Assembly: GCA_031002005.1 (NCBI GenBank)
Contig: JARYHS010009186.1
Span: forward strand, 182,864,437-182,928,436
Length of the DNA stretch: 64,000 nucleotides
Origin: Vandiemenella viatica
Taxonomy: Eukaryota; Arthropoda; Insecta; Orthoptera; Morabidae
Direction: 5' to 3'
Shown here: positions 34,490 to 47,529 of the stretch, piece after piece
How positions within the stretch are numbered: the first letter of the stretch is position 1
How the letters are laid out: each line of letters begins with the position of its first letter
The notes under the pieces: generated by a model
What the model was told of the DNA's origin: nothing
The model's input: the letters and a program-made list of their open reading frames with translations, nothing else
Databases searched by the model: none
Program-made: the position numbers and the translations under genes

Positions 34490-35365
34490 CATGCGGTTAC
34501 ATAGATTTCAGTTCTGGAGGAAGTGAGTGACATTGTTTTGCAAGAAGGTGGTAATTTCGTCATCTGCAATCCTTATTACATACTAATCAGTATTGCAGGA
34601 TGTTTCTTCCACCTGTCTCATCCGTAAGGAAAGAAATTATAGTTAACAGTTTCCGGAGATATTTTGGTAATCCCGTACATAAAAGTTTTTAGTTGTGCGA
34701 CTAACGTGAACTGTGAAAAAGAGTATGGTAGACTTCTTCAGACTGGAGACTGCACACAAACCCGCATTTACATAACAAGGTTTGAGTTGTCCCAGTTTAG
34801 TCCGCATAGTTCTAATGGGATGTGAGTGAACACCGGACAGCTATAATAGACGATAGGGTGCCGGTACTTCCTCAACGCGACTCCTGATATCCTAACTTGC
34901 AAGAGCAATTTGGCAGAAAATTGGTGAAACTTCTGACACATAACTTCGCGTACCCGGCTCGAGAAAGAAAATACAAAAGCACCGCCGTTCAATAGCGGGT
35001 TACACCAACTTCTGTGACATGCTATTCCGTACAAATCCAAATCTAAGTTTCAGTATCGACCAGACTACGGCCAGCGAAACTTTCTATTCGCATTCACAAA
35101 GTACCGATTGTATCGAATTTATAGACGTAACGTTACCGTAAAAGAGATAACGGAAATTGTTGAATAGACGACTATTAATATTTGAAATATTTACAACTAA
35201 AATTTAAATTTTCATTCATTTCAATGTGATTTCGGCGAAAGAACGTTCACACCGATTTCACTATCTGATTGTATAACTTTCACAATCTTCTCGTATGTTT
35301 CAAGTCATATCATTCACAGTAATTATTTTTTTTTATGATTAAGTACAGACACTTAAGCTACAAAG
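34490..35365. other. Noncoding stretch
   Basis: No gene recognised. A 90-codon minus-strand frame (35040-34768) has no domain. Confidence 0.4.
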
Positions 35366-35370
35366 CTACA

Positions 35371-35655
35371 GTGGCCTGGTATCTCAGTGGTTAATGCGTC
35401 TGACTGGAGATCGAACGGTCCAGGGTCCGAATACTAGTCTTGGCGAGGATTTTTTTAGTTTCTAAACCTGACATCACTCCTGGCACAGCTAGCTGTGAAA
35501 TTTGAAATACGCCAGAATGCTTCCGTGGTTCGGATCCCACGTTGAACTGTAGGTCCCCTACACCAAGTAGGATAGCGGTTAGCCTAGGCGGATAAGACAA
35601 GAGTGGAATGCGCAGCCGATAAGAAACCCAGTCAGCAGGTCATTACAACGACAAG
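35371..35655 (+). mobile_element. SINE family B, copy 1
   Basis: The head 'ctggtatctcagtggttaatgc' is tRNA-like, with 'agggtccgaatac' in the B-box place. The body then gives 'cctgacatcactcctggcac', 'agaatgcttccgtggttcgg', 'ttgaactgtaggtcccc' and 'agtcagcaggtcattacaac'. All these recur in the same order at 58815-59105. The body is unrelated to family A, so this is a separate family. Confidence 0.8.
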
Positions 35656-35659
35656 AATT

Positions 35660-38600
35660 TACTTTTACCTACAAAGCTGATTACATTGGGTATATCGAGG
35701 TATGTGAGTATATTGTTCTTGAGAATCCTGACAGTTAACGGAAACATATAGCTCCCGACAGCTAAAGAATTCACTTCGATGGTCCCCGTCAAGGTGAGGA
35801 AACTTGTCGGTCTCCGTAAGCTCGTTCCATATGTTCCTAATGAAGGCAAACAATCAAAGAACACTATATTAGTCTACCCGATGACCACTGATGATGAAGA
35901 ATAACCTAATTTATTTGTTTAACAATAATTATTTAATTTTTGTATTTTCAGCACTGCACTTTATTTACAGACATTTAAATAAAACTGTTTAACTAAAATT
36001 GATCATGTTTTTACTCGTGTGCTCATCAATGTTTGTTTATGTGTATCGCAATGTTTATGACTTATGTGGAGTTTTAATGCGAAATTTGTGTCAATATCCA
36101 CTTGGTGGAAAAAAGGAAACTCTTTTTTTAACTTCTTTGTTCTGTCCCTCCTTTATATCCGAATATTTATGATTGAAATTCCCATCACTAATGTGTCTGA
36201 ACGTAGCGTATAGAATTAAAATTGACGCGGTAGTTTGAATTTGCTAGGGAAGGAACAAAGAAGTTTTGTGTATCCGAAAAATTTTACTTCTATCCTATTC
36301 CTCTTGGATATTAAATTGGAATTTGGTAAGGTTTTTTTGTCACATAGTAATAAATAAATTTTCTTTTAAAGAATTTGAAGTACAATTCTTAGCCAACTAC
36401 TGCATTTCAGTTTTGTCCGTGCATTTACAGGAATAACTGTTTTATCACTTGTCCAGATCGAGGTGATTAAAGTTACAAAATATGGTTCTTGCAATTTGCC
36501 GACATATGGTGGTTAACCTTTTGCTAGAACTATCACCGTGGGCACCAATTTTTAAAATAAAAAATAACATTTCCTTTTGCTTACTGATTACTTCATAATG
36601 ACTACGGAAGTTCATATTCGTTTATAATGATAGTTTATTATCACCACTTGAAATTATCTTATGGTTCGATAAAAAATATACTAAATTACGTTAAGAACGG
36701 ATATGTAACACAAGGCAAAGTCAATCACTGTTTTCAATTTTACTACTTTTGGAGGTGAAAAATAATAGCCAGATTTTTTTTTTTTTTTTTTTTAAAAAAA
36801 GAAGACCTTTTTATTTTTATTTTTTAATTGTTAATTCAGTCTTAAGGCTATTTTGCCACTTTCCTTAGATTATTGTGTCATATATTATATGGTTTATAAG
36901 ATTTAAGCGAATTTCACTTTGAAATCACTTGGATTTAGGTATGTATTAAGCAGCAGTATAGTCCTATAGTCTCCTTATCTCTTTCTCGATCTGTTTGTCG
37001 GCCTCTGTATGGGAATACAGTATACATTGGGAATCAGTACTACACATGTTTTTGGGACCACTTCCTGTAACCCCTGTTACTGAATAACTAGATGACATAT
37101 ATTAATAAGCCACTTAAAAGTGGTTCCGGAGTAGAAGAGTGTATTATAATTGTTTTTTATTTACTCCGCGAGCTTCATTACCGTTAACCATAATGCGTTT
37201 CTAAGACTCAATTTACTAGTAGTTCTTTGCGTGTGGTATCGTGTATAGTGAATGGATAACTGTCATTTCGGACCACCCACAGTGTTACGCCGAATTAGTT
37301 ACTTAAGGTATGATGATTTACCATAGGTTACTTTCGGAGGTAGGCACTAAAAGTAACTTTGAATTTTTTTTAACGTTTGCACCCCTACCTGGAGACTTAG
37401 CTTTGTACGAGGCAGGGTACAGCGCAACGACTCAACATTACACCAACGATAAAATTAATTAAGGAAACCACGAGGGAGTTGTTCAAGTGGTAAGTTTACT
37501 CTTGTTTGGGGATAATGAATAAACCGTTCTAAACTTCGGATAGGAGGAAACATTTAATATAGAAACAACTTCCTGATGCTTAATTTCGTATTAGCTGTAA
37601 ATAATGTTTCTGGCAATAATATGGTATGTAAATTACGTATCGAAATATCTTTTTTAGTTCTTCTCCCTGAAAATCTTAAGCAGTTTATTTTAAGTAATAT
37701 TATATAAATATTGTATAAAGTGTTTAGTAATAGATACCATCTTTAATAATTGTGAATAAAAACTGTTACAAATCGCCCGACGATCCACATGGCATTAAAA
37801 TAATAAATCACAACCCATCATCAGTTAATCCTTCAATTGTTTTTGTTCTATGGGTAAGAAATTATTCCTTTATACATTTCATGCTGTTTTAATTCCAATT
37901 GTAATAGTATATTTAAATCAAACAAGTAATATTCAAATCAACATGATATATTTTACTGGAAATTAAGTTTTAAATTCTTTCATTGAACATAATTTTTAGT
38001 TGACTGAATATTAAATATTTGGTCTTAACGGCAGTAGAACAAAATATTACAACGTGTTATCACATACTCCGGTCGTTATTACGTACCAAAATAAATGTAT
38101 CAGGTTTTTGACAACGTTGAATACGAGAAGATATCGTTATCTGTAGAATGTTTTATTGTTTTAATTGTTCACTAAATGTGTGTGGAGAGAAGGCAGAATT
38201 AGTTCTGGTATATTTTGTTTGTTTCAATTTCTAACCGAAATCGGAAATATATTTCTGCATAATTTTTAAGAATATTCTGATGGGGTAAAAAACAATGTAA
38301 GAAACTACAGTCAACCTCATTGAGTCTGAAGTGTAAGATTGGGGGGGGGGCCTTGTTTGATTGGTGGGTTGTAAAGTCTGCAAAATTTTTCAGGGATTAT
38401 CCCCGAAGAAAATCCTGTTACAACAACGGTCTGTGATAATAATGGAAATAGGGTGTGCCGATCGGGTTATGAGGTTATGAAAAATTGGAATACATCTTGT
38501 CGTGCGTATAAAGCCATTTACGAAATTTTTTAATATAATTTTGGCTTTTTGCTAATTCGCTTATAGATCCTAGAAGTCATGCCACTGACAGTGCATTGCG

Positions 38601-39525
38601 AGCCCATATCTGGTTACTTAAAAATATTGCTGAAAATGGAGAAACATTAACAGTTTTACTAGCACGCAAATGAAATAAAACTTGGTGAACAAATTTACGT
38701 ATTCACTTCTTCAGAGATTCATATCAGCAATCATTAGACACATAAATTGGATTCCATAAATCCTTATACTCTCATTAAACAAGAAAATATATCTTCCTTA
38801 CAATTTTTGTTTCTTCTATATTCTGGGGTTTTATCCAGAATACTTTACACCATAGTTCATTCAATTATTTCTCTCCTTCAGCCTTCTACCCAATTTTAAC
38901 TCAACCGAAAGAAACACGGACCTCGCCATTACATCTCTGCACAACTTCCTCTTTCTTCTTTTCTCGTAGATAAACTAATTTTTGTTTTTCGTATAGTACA
39001 CATTGAAATATCATTAGTGCACTATAACGTTAAAGTATTAATTTGAATAAATTAATCATTTAAAAGGACAGTTAAATGTTTAACAAACAGCTTAGTTACA
39101 TTGCATATATCATATAGTTAACAACTTCACCTACAATTACTGGTAAACGAAAATATAAATGAAAAATTTTTATCAAAAATAACCATAAAGTAACCTCTAT
39201 TAATGACCAGTTACTATACAGAAAAAATCTTTTATTCTTAAATAGTCAAATGGTGATAACAATAAACTTAAGATTTAGTTCATACATCACTAAATAATCC
39301 TATTACATTATCATAAATTCTTTTATGCTTTATCACGTTTTATTACAAACCAAGCCTATATTGGTTCTCTACACTGACAGAGAATGGAATAAATATCTAA
39401 ATCAGCTGATGTTTTGAATTATCTCACTGCTACAACTGCGTGGAAATGAGGAATCTGCACCATGCCTTTGTAGGCATCTTTATGTGGTTTTAGGACTTCT
39501 TCTTTTTAAGTAAAACTTCATCGTT
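35660..39525. other. Long AT-rich noncoding stretch
   Basis: No ORF with family resemblance. It includes a T-run/A-run (about 36774-36800), a 'ctcgatctgtttgtcggcc' phrase (about 36986) that may be a repeat scrap, and a G10 run at 38341-38350. Confidence 0.4.
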
Positions 39526-39530
39526 GATTC

Positions 39531-39620
39531 TTGGCTGTCCGGGTGGCGCCGCGTCATGTTCATTGTAGCCGACATTTCGACCCTCATACTGGGGTCTTCT
39601 TCCAGGGCAGAACTGCCTAC
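39531..39620 (-). repeat. Penelope-terminus-like, hammerhead-like motif
   Basis: On the minus strand 39603-39574 reads TGGAAGAA, a stem GACCC/GGGTC with an 8-base loop, then GAAAT. The flanks 'gtcggctacaatgaacatg' and 'cgccacccggacagcc' follow. The layout matches the motifs at 5.36, 5.65, 5.82 and 8.62 kb. No ORF is attached. Confidence 0.45.
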
Positions 39621-40050
39621 GATTACATAAAACTTCATCTTTCGTCTATTCAAAATAAAATGTTACCAAACTTATCAGGCAGCTGTACAGTCCATTTGAA
39701 AGTTTGGTATGGGCTTTTCTTATTCAATCTAGTTTTTTCATTCATCAAGGGATACAATAACTGAAAGTGTGTTAATTCAGCATTTCATTTTTCCTGGTAC
39801 CTACATTGTCGTGAAACCTCTTCTGGTACAAAAACATTTCTACAGCCTGGCTCAAGGTAGCATATTGAGTATAATGGCTCCCATAAATTCTCAGGGAAGA
39901 CACACAACTCTTCGTCATGTGAGTCATAGGTTTGAGCTAGGGGATCTTTTATTTTCATACGACCTGTGGCTTCCAGGACAAAAACGACCGATGACCGTAC
40001 GCTTTCCGTGAATGCAAAGACAGTTTGACTATAAAAATAATTTTGATTTT
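39621..40050. other. Noncoding stretch
   Basis: Short frames at 39531-40011 (+) have no domain and do not start with ATG. Nothing else seen. Confidence 0.35.
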
Positions 40051-40054
40051 TTTT

Positions 40055-40280
40055 TGTTACTTATGCCTCCACCCCTCGTCGACGTAGAGGCGAGAAAGGA
40101 TGGGGACAAAGAACTAGAAGGGATTTAGTCATTGCCTTTTGGAGGAACAATCCCAGCATTCACTTTAGTGATTTGGGGAAAATTTGGAAAATCCAAATGT
40201 TGATGGCCGGACGGGGATTCAAACCCACATCCTCCCCAATGCTAAGACAGAGAGTTACGGCTCACCCACCACTCTCGGTA
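40055..40280 (-). mobile_element. SINE family A, minus-strand copy
   Basis: The 3'-end complement, body (cattgccttttggaggaac, gtgatttggggaaaatttgg) and B-box complement (cggggattcaaacccac) are in order, and the element ends in 'acccaccactctcgg'. Moderately diverged. Confidence 0.8.
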
Positions 40281-43200
40281 TAAATAAGGAGATAGGCTTT
40301 TTAACATTACGTGGTTCTGTTCAATTTTTTATTTCTGAGACCGTGGAAGGAATATTTTATGATAGAAAATACTCATTTGAAGTTGAGTCTCGTCATCAGG
40401 GTCATAGGGTTCAATGATCTGTTTTAAGTAGAGCAGTCACAGCATCGTCAGTATTCCAGCGACTTTCCGAAAATCACAAGTCTACAAAGGTAATGACTTC
40501 ATTGACTGAACACCACTGCCAACCTTAAAAGAGCTTCTGTAGATTTCTCGCTGCGAGCTAAGTACAGACTCAGAACTGGTATTCTAAGAAGAATATCAAA
40601 GTATTCGGATATTGATTTGAAATCTCTTGGTTTGTCTACCTCATTGAAATATCATCTTCTGCGAGAGTAACAGCGCAAACATTACGAGGAGCGTAATAGC
40701 TTCTGAGCCCCAGTCAGAAACATTCCGTCTTCTGGCTATATTAAAGCTCTTGCAGTCTGCACGGTCTCCCTGCACGACGCTTATATTAAAACTTCTGCTG
40801 CGTATATTCAGCGATTTTCGAACTTCCAGCAGGAAAATTGATATTGACAGTCTCTGGGATTGTCAAGGGCCATTATTGGAGCACATTCAGGGGTAAGATT
40901 TAATGATCTACAGTTCTTGTTACAGTGAGATGATCATGACAAAACTGAGGCTCCGACACTTATTCTAAGTTGGAGCTTTTGCTGCATTTCGGAAACGATT
41001 TTACATAACAATTCTAGCCCTCGTATACTATAATCCCGATATTTATTGGAATTATAAGGAAAGTAAACTTCCGTGGAAGACAACTCACTGCTGCTGAAGA
41101 AGTGAGGATCACCCTCAGCTCAAACCTAACACTTTACAGTAAAGTAATACAAACACTTTTTGGCAAACAAAACAAACTAATTGACTGGGGGTTAGAGGAC
41201 AGATAATTTGGAAATATAATGCAGTAACACTTAAAAAAAAAAGTTGCCTGGAAACTACCGAGACAATAATTTTTATTTATTCTCGTAATAAATTGCAACT
41301 GAGAAAATTGAATACAGATAGCGCTTATTTTCCGTCTGTCATGCTTATAGTAGTTACCCTATAGGATTGGTCTCCATCCACCAACGTGCCATTCAAATGC
41401 AACAAAGGGCAACTGAGTTTTCATCACTATTTCATTCGTCTCATGGTGGCCAGGTAAAGACAAGAGAAATAAGTGTTTGCTGAATCGATCATGCCAGTTT
41501 CAATTTTTGTATTCAGAATAAAACATATTTGTCCGATAAAAACTCTAACTGTCGTGTATTGCTATCATACAGTGAGTACTGTGATGTATGTAGGTAAATA
41601 TGAAATTTAGTGTAAATATTTTAATCAAGATTTTAATTTTTAGCCTATAACATTATATGTTTCTTGTAAACCTCAAAAATACAATCAAATTACATTTTTC
41701 GAGTTCATGGTAGGTCATCGTTAGCTGTTGTAACCTGTAGCTAACATATTCATTACTTCCATTCGTCTACTGTCATCAGTTTCCTACTGTTTCTCTTGAA
41801 TGTCAAACAAAGATACAGCCAAATTTCGAATATTAAAAAAAAAAAAAATCCTAAGTCATGTTTATGATCAAAAGCGCTTTATTAATACTAAAACTGCAGC
41901 GCTCTAAAAACTTGCTCCATATAACACACAAACACGAATACATAGAAATACATACAGAAACTAAATTTCGTAAAGTAAGTTCTTCAATATTCAAAATACT
42001 ATCTTTTACAATTCAGAGACAAAAGTTCCTATATTCAGTCGCATATAAACGAAGAAATAAGTCGTTGAAATTAACTATTGGTCTATATCTAAGAGCCACA
42101 CGGTTAGTTTTACCACGTCATCATCCATCGTCAAGGCATCTTACAATTATTTTAATCACATTTTTTAATTTCGGCTAGTGGCCAACAGATCTGAACACAA
42201 ATCTACGGACTAACTGAATGGTAGTAACGAATCTGTAACACGTTAGTTTATAAACAACGTGACATGAACTTCTGTGATTATCTCGGTAACCTTCTTATTA
42301 AGTACATCAGACATTACAGTTATCACCTTAGCATAAAAATAGTGTTTTGGTATACTTATGTCTCTATTGAGTGACAAGAAACTGAATGTAAATATTTAAG
42401 TAATAAACAGTTAGTTGTTATTGTGCTAGTAGTCGAGTAATTAAGATGTTATTAATACTAAAGGCAATTCAGATTCATAAAATGAGGTATAAGTAATAAT
42501 TATTAGATTAGACTGACTTTATTAGTTTTTTCGGATTGAAATTTAGTACTAACTAAGTATCCAAACCTTGTTAATAATGTTTCCCAGATATAGAAATTGT
42601 TGATTTGAATGCTCACATAATACATTTAATTCAAATCATAAAGTGAAACATTGAAAAATTGGCCTCAACACTAAAATTACAGAAAAATTAATTAATAACA
42701 GCTGCTACTGAACTCAAGTATGTGATGATACAGTTTATTACTATGACTACAGAATGGCCGAACTTGATGAATGTACAGAAATTGTAGGACGGAATAAAAA
42801 TAGCAAACTTGCAGGTAAAGGTCAGAAAAATCGGTTTCTTGTCGCATTTTAAACTGTTTGTAAAATGAACAAATCTGCACGTTTTTCTTGATAGTTAGAC
42901 ATAACATAAATTTCTCTTTACCTGTCAACAAATAGGAGAGTATGTTGAAAGATCATAACAAAAATGAATAACATGTTTCTAGATTTCGATTTTTCGGGTT
43001 CCTTAAAGAAGTTTTTATCATTTTCAGTATATCTGTTACCTGTAATTTCTCCTGTCACATTTAGGCTTAGGCATGGTAAGTGAATTTTTACACTGACTAC
43101 AAGATATCAAAGTCCAGGTATCCGATTACCTTAACAAAGCCTAAATTAAACGCGTAGAGAAGGATATAAAAGAAAGGAACAAAGTTAAATTCACTCACAG

Positions 43201-43600
43201 TATGGAAGATGGAAATGTTTATATCTCCTACGTCTTACCACTTTTATGATCTTCTGGTTTGTATTTATTATAATATAGTACTTTCTATATATGCATTTTT
43301 ACTATCTTCTGTGCTATTGTTATCATTACTTTAATAACATTTTTTTTAAATTATTCAGCTCATAAAAAAACCGATTAGGCTTTATTCATGGGAGTACTAT
43401 TGCCTGCAGAGACTCGTGTGATATTTACCCGACATGTTGCTCTTTATGTCTACTCCAATTCCATTTGATTAGAATGATAAATAAATTTCAATATTACCTC
43501 TCATTTCTTCCAAGCCTTAATTATAGATACCTGTTGTAATATGCTGAAATGTAAATAACGTTATTAATAAGCTCATTGGCTTAGATGGAATGAATTGGTT
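40281..43600. other. Long AT-rich noncoding stretch
   Basis: I recognise no gene. The 106-codon frame at 41858-42178 (+) has an ATG but a composition typical of random AT-rich DNA and no motif. Confidence 0.4.
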
Positions 43601-43609
43601 TTCTGATAG

Positions 43610-43850
43610 TTTAAACTCCCATTAGCGCCCACGTGGCAACCCACAGTTGCGGCTTCCCCTCACGCCAAAATTATTAATGATTGGCTTTCATTTAGATTGA
43701 TCGAGTTAATAGCAAGTATCAATAATGCAAGACCTCGGGATTATGGTGAGCCGGATTATACAGGTCCACAGCAGTTCGCTAATGATTAAAGCCTGACAAA
43801 AAATTCGCCAGTCAGTACCTGTGCAGTTTCGACCTGGGTAGAAATAAAAT
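43610..43850. promoter_or_regulatory. Possible cis-regulatory block
   Basis: A CACGTG E-box (about 43632) in a GC-richer patch is followed by several TAAT-core sites (attattaatgattgg, gctaatgattaaag). The density of homeodomain-type cores stands out from flanking DNA by eye only. Confidence 0.25.
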
Positions 43851-46800
43851 TGGTTTACATGCAAGTTAAAACTCTGTAAGCATTAATAGTTCCCCGCGCA
43901 TTTGGCAGTAGATCCCCCCTAATCCTCTACATTTAAAAGGCTTAGCAAAAATTGGTTTATCCTCGGTACACTTTCAAATATGTACGAGAGTTGTACTGGA
44001 GTACAGTATAAAGTTTCATGACCCACAAATTTTGATTTTGATGCTACAACAGATGTTCGCTTTTAAAAATGTAATATTTGAGCTGCTATAAATGTGATTA
44101 ATAACTGTGGTGTGTAATTTACTCAGTAAATAAATTCAATATTGACATATGTAATGTTACAGTTGTCTTCTTCGTCATGTTAGCTTTACACCCTGGTATA
44201 TGCAATGATCCCTTGTTAGTTCCTGCTAGATGTAACAATTGAAAGCACTATCGATAGCCCATGCCAAAGAGAGCGAATTGCCAACCTTGTGTTTAGCATT
44301 CCAGTGGATCCTAGTGAAAACATCATTGAAGACAAATGGAATAAGAAATAATAAATGACATTAAAACGTATAAGAAATGGAATGCTATTGAAAATGCCTG
44401 ACAAACTATTACCAACTTTAATTACGTAATGACGTTTTTGTGCTGGTTTATTAGGGAGAAAAAGTATTCCATGCTGAATTTCCAGTTAATGATGTTTCGG
44501 GAAGACGTTTTCAGAAAAAGAAAATAGACAAAAGGACTATATGAGTGTTAGTCAGGAATATTACAAGTAGAAACCTTAGAGATTATCATGACTATAAATT
44601 TAGAGAAAGAAATTGAACAACTTAGATATTGCTGAGATTTATAACGTAGATTGATTGTACACGCAATATTTTTTTGTTTTTTCTGTCCTAAAAAAACTCA
44701 GAAAAAGTAGAGAAACCGCACGTTGAACCATAATCTATACATTTGAATAGAAAAGGAATTTGAATAAAAATTCATATAATCACTGAAGAAGTAGAGGTGC
44801 ATAATTGAAGCGAGTAACTTCACTAAAGTGGACTTTTAGTGGCTAGTTATGATTAATTTTATCTTTATACGAAATATTGTTTAGCAGCACTTGAAAACAG
44901 CGGAATAAATGTTTTAAATTATTCGATGGCAATATAAAGTGGTAATTCTGCACCTTTAAAAGTCGTAGGCTCAGCAATATATATTTTAATATTGTAAATC
45001 ATTATTTCAATAAAATAGCTCAAGATTTTTCTAAAATAATAACAACAGAAGATCGGACACAGTTTAGATACATCTAACTATGACACGCTGTCTCGTCCTA
45101 ATAATAGCCAGCAGTGAAGAATGAGTCGCAATGTGAGTATGGACACAGTCGAAATACTCTTTGACGATATTTGCTTTCATAAGCCCAAACACCATTTACG
45201 TGTTGCTGAATTTCTGTGTAGTAATGACCAGTGTAGCTATAGACTAAGTAAACCACTTGTCTCTGTGATTCACTGCGCGGAATTAACTGCATAATTGTAG
45301 AATTTCTTCATATTTTCTTTTTAATGTTTCAGATGCGTAGTCTGTTCAGTACACAGAATTAGTGTTTAATAAAATTGCAGCTCTTAAATTCTATATTAAG
45401 TATTTCTCTTTTCCGGCAATTAGATAATTACAGTGAAGATAGATGCAGCGAAAAAACCTTCAGTTCAGAACTTTTTTTGTCTACAGTTGGGGAGGAAATT
45501 CTTAATGACCTCCCTGAAACTTCGTCCTAACTAATTATAATTTGGCTCCGCCTCATAATTGTAAAAGAATCCCGTCAATCGATAAAGACAGTAATGAAGT
45601 TCAAAATGTCCTTGAGGTTAAATATTCTGAGTTTAATGAGAATAAAGATCTATCTTCCGACGTATGCATACATATCTTCGACGGTGTTCCAGCCCAATGT
45701 CTGCCATCAAGTTATGTAAACGATAGTATTATTAAAGTTAAGTTACGTTATGCAGATAGTGCCACCTCTTTTTTTTATAATTTTGTTTGAAACTTGTTTC
45801 AAAGACATTTTGTTGCAACCAGACGAAAAGTAGTGATCATCGAATCTAAGGAATCGACGATTAATTTTCCTGAACAGTTTTCTCTATAAAGAATCAATTA
45901 ACTCTGTAATCCATATGATATTAATAAATGGATACTAAAACATTACTGTATTATTTCCGCAAAATAAAAACCTATGTTCACTTACACATTACGGGGACGG
46001 GTAGTGCAAGTAACTTCATTCTGGAACATATTTTCGTAGAGTGAACCATTTAACTAGAGCTGTGAAAATTTTTATTTATAGATTGTGGACATGGAATAAA
46101 TGTTTACGATTTTTCTGAAGCGATTACACACCAAACGAAGCACTTTGTTCATTCCAGTTTGTCATTAAATTGAAGTATGTATGAGTTAAGTAGTACCTTC
46201 TCTTAAATTAATCTAAAAAGTAATATTCGTGTTTGGGGGAATAACGAAAAAAATTAAGAATGAGTGAGTTTATACATTGACTGCTTCAAACCCGCTGCAC
46301 ACGAATGTCGTGCTAGAAACCACTGCATTTCAAAGAAAATTTACTTTGATAATAGTTTTACTGTATTAGTTTCGAAGTGTGTGTCAACAATTCGTTTCCC
46401 GCAATTTCTGATCTTAATTATTAGTACAAGACCACTATTTGATATCAGTCTCTGCTGAACTACATCTATGCGATAGAAAATCATCTATTAGTTTAATTGA
46501 TTTAATGATTTTTGCTTTGTTAGATGGTGTGAAAATTTTTATTCGCTGCAATATAGACTTTGCACATTCAGGAAATACTCAATAAATCTTGTGCTGTTCA
46601 TTCGGTAATCTGGAACTTTCTGTACGAAGGAACCACTTTCAAATTCGGCCATGACGAGCTATACTCATAATTATTAAAGTAATTGCGAATTGTAACAAAA
46701 ATACAATATGAATTCATATTTGAGACCATTATGTTATTTGTCTGAACTCCATTAACTCCTGATAAAGTCACCAGAATCTTCCCTGAGTCCATCACTCAGT

Positions 46801-47325
46801 GGGTTATAACTGTTCCGTAAAGATGGCATTCAAAACATTTGATACTTCCGCGGTCACAATCCCTTACAGAACTCTTACCTTGGTTTCATTTTCTGTTCGT
46901 AATAAAAAGGTTAACTACACATTCATAATAATAGATTCTAATTTATTATCTTTTTCATTAATTACATTTTATTAATATTCTTATTACTTCCGTCCCCTCG
47001 AAAACAGTGTCATTTCAAGCAAAAAATTCTTTCACTGATAAATTCCCAATTTGTGTTGCTTTTTTCAATTTTTTCTGTATCATGAAGGAAACGCCTGCTT
47101 CAACCTTACATCTTTTGGTACTTCACTCTACATGTGTACATAGTAACCAAGTTCTTCCTATCCTCTACCTATTATCTTGGTTTCAGAGAACACAGTAACA
47201 TCCATCTTGAATGTATCAAGCTCTACTTTCGTAGAGATACTTTGTGCATTCCAGCATCCAAAAGCTATTTTCCATTTCCCATCGCCATTCCGTTATCCAA
47301 AGATCCAATTTTTTCCGAGGCATAA
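43851..47325. other. Long AT-rich noncoding stretch
   Basis: No gene recognised. The 82-codon frame at 45542-45790 (+) has coding-looking amino-acid variety but starts at TTG and matches nothing known to me. Confidence 0.4.
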
Positions 47326-47328
47326 GAT

Positions 47329-47526
47329 TGCTACGGCCATGTAAGAAGGATGGAAGACACTAGGACACCAAAACTTGTATAGGAATGGGAATTTTATGGA
47401 AGGAGGAAACGAGGACTACACATGTTTACTTGGCTCCAAAGTGTACAAACAGCAATGAGAAGATTTGGTACAGAAGAGGAAGATATACAAGATCAAAATA
47501 TCTGGAGAAATATTTTGAGAAGATGA
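47329..47526 (+). pseudogene. LINE (RTE/Jockey-like) reverse-transcriptase C-terminal remnant
   Basis: One frame reads CYGHVRRMEDTRTPKLV, a stop codon, EWEFYGRRKRGLHMFTWLQS, VQTAMRRFGTEEEDIQDQ and NIWRNILRR, then a stop. This follows the 'GHVxRMxDxRxPKxVxEWxPxGRRxRGRPxxxW' tail of insect non-LTR elements closely, including the later 'EEDAxDRxxWR' part. The in-frame stop and missing upstream domains show it is dead. Confidence 0.7.
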
Positions 47527-47529
47527 AGT

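Noticed and set aside
45542..45790. 82-codon frame with balanced composition
   Set aside because: Starts at TTG, no splice sites or family resemblance seen.
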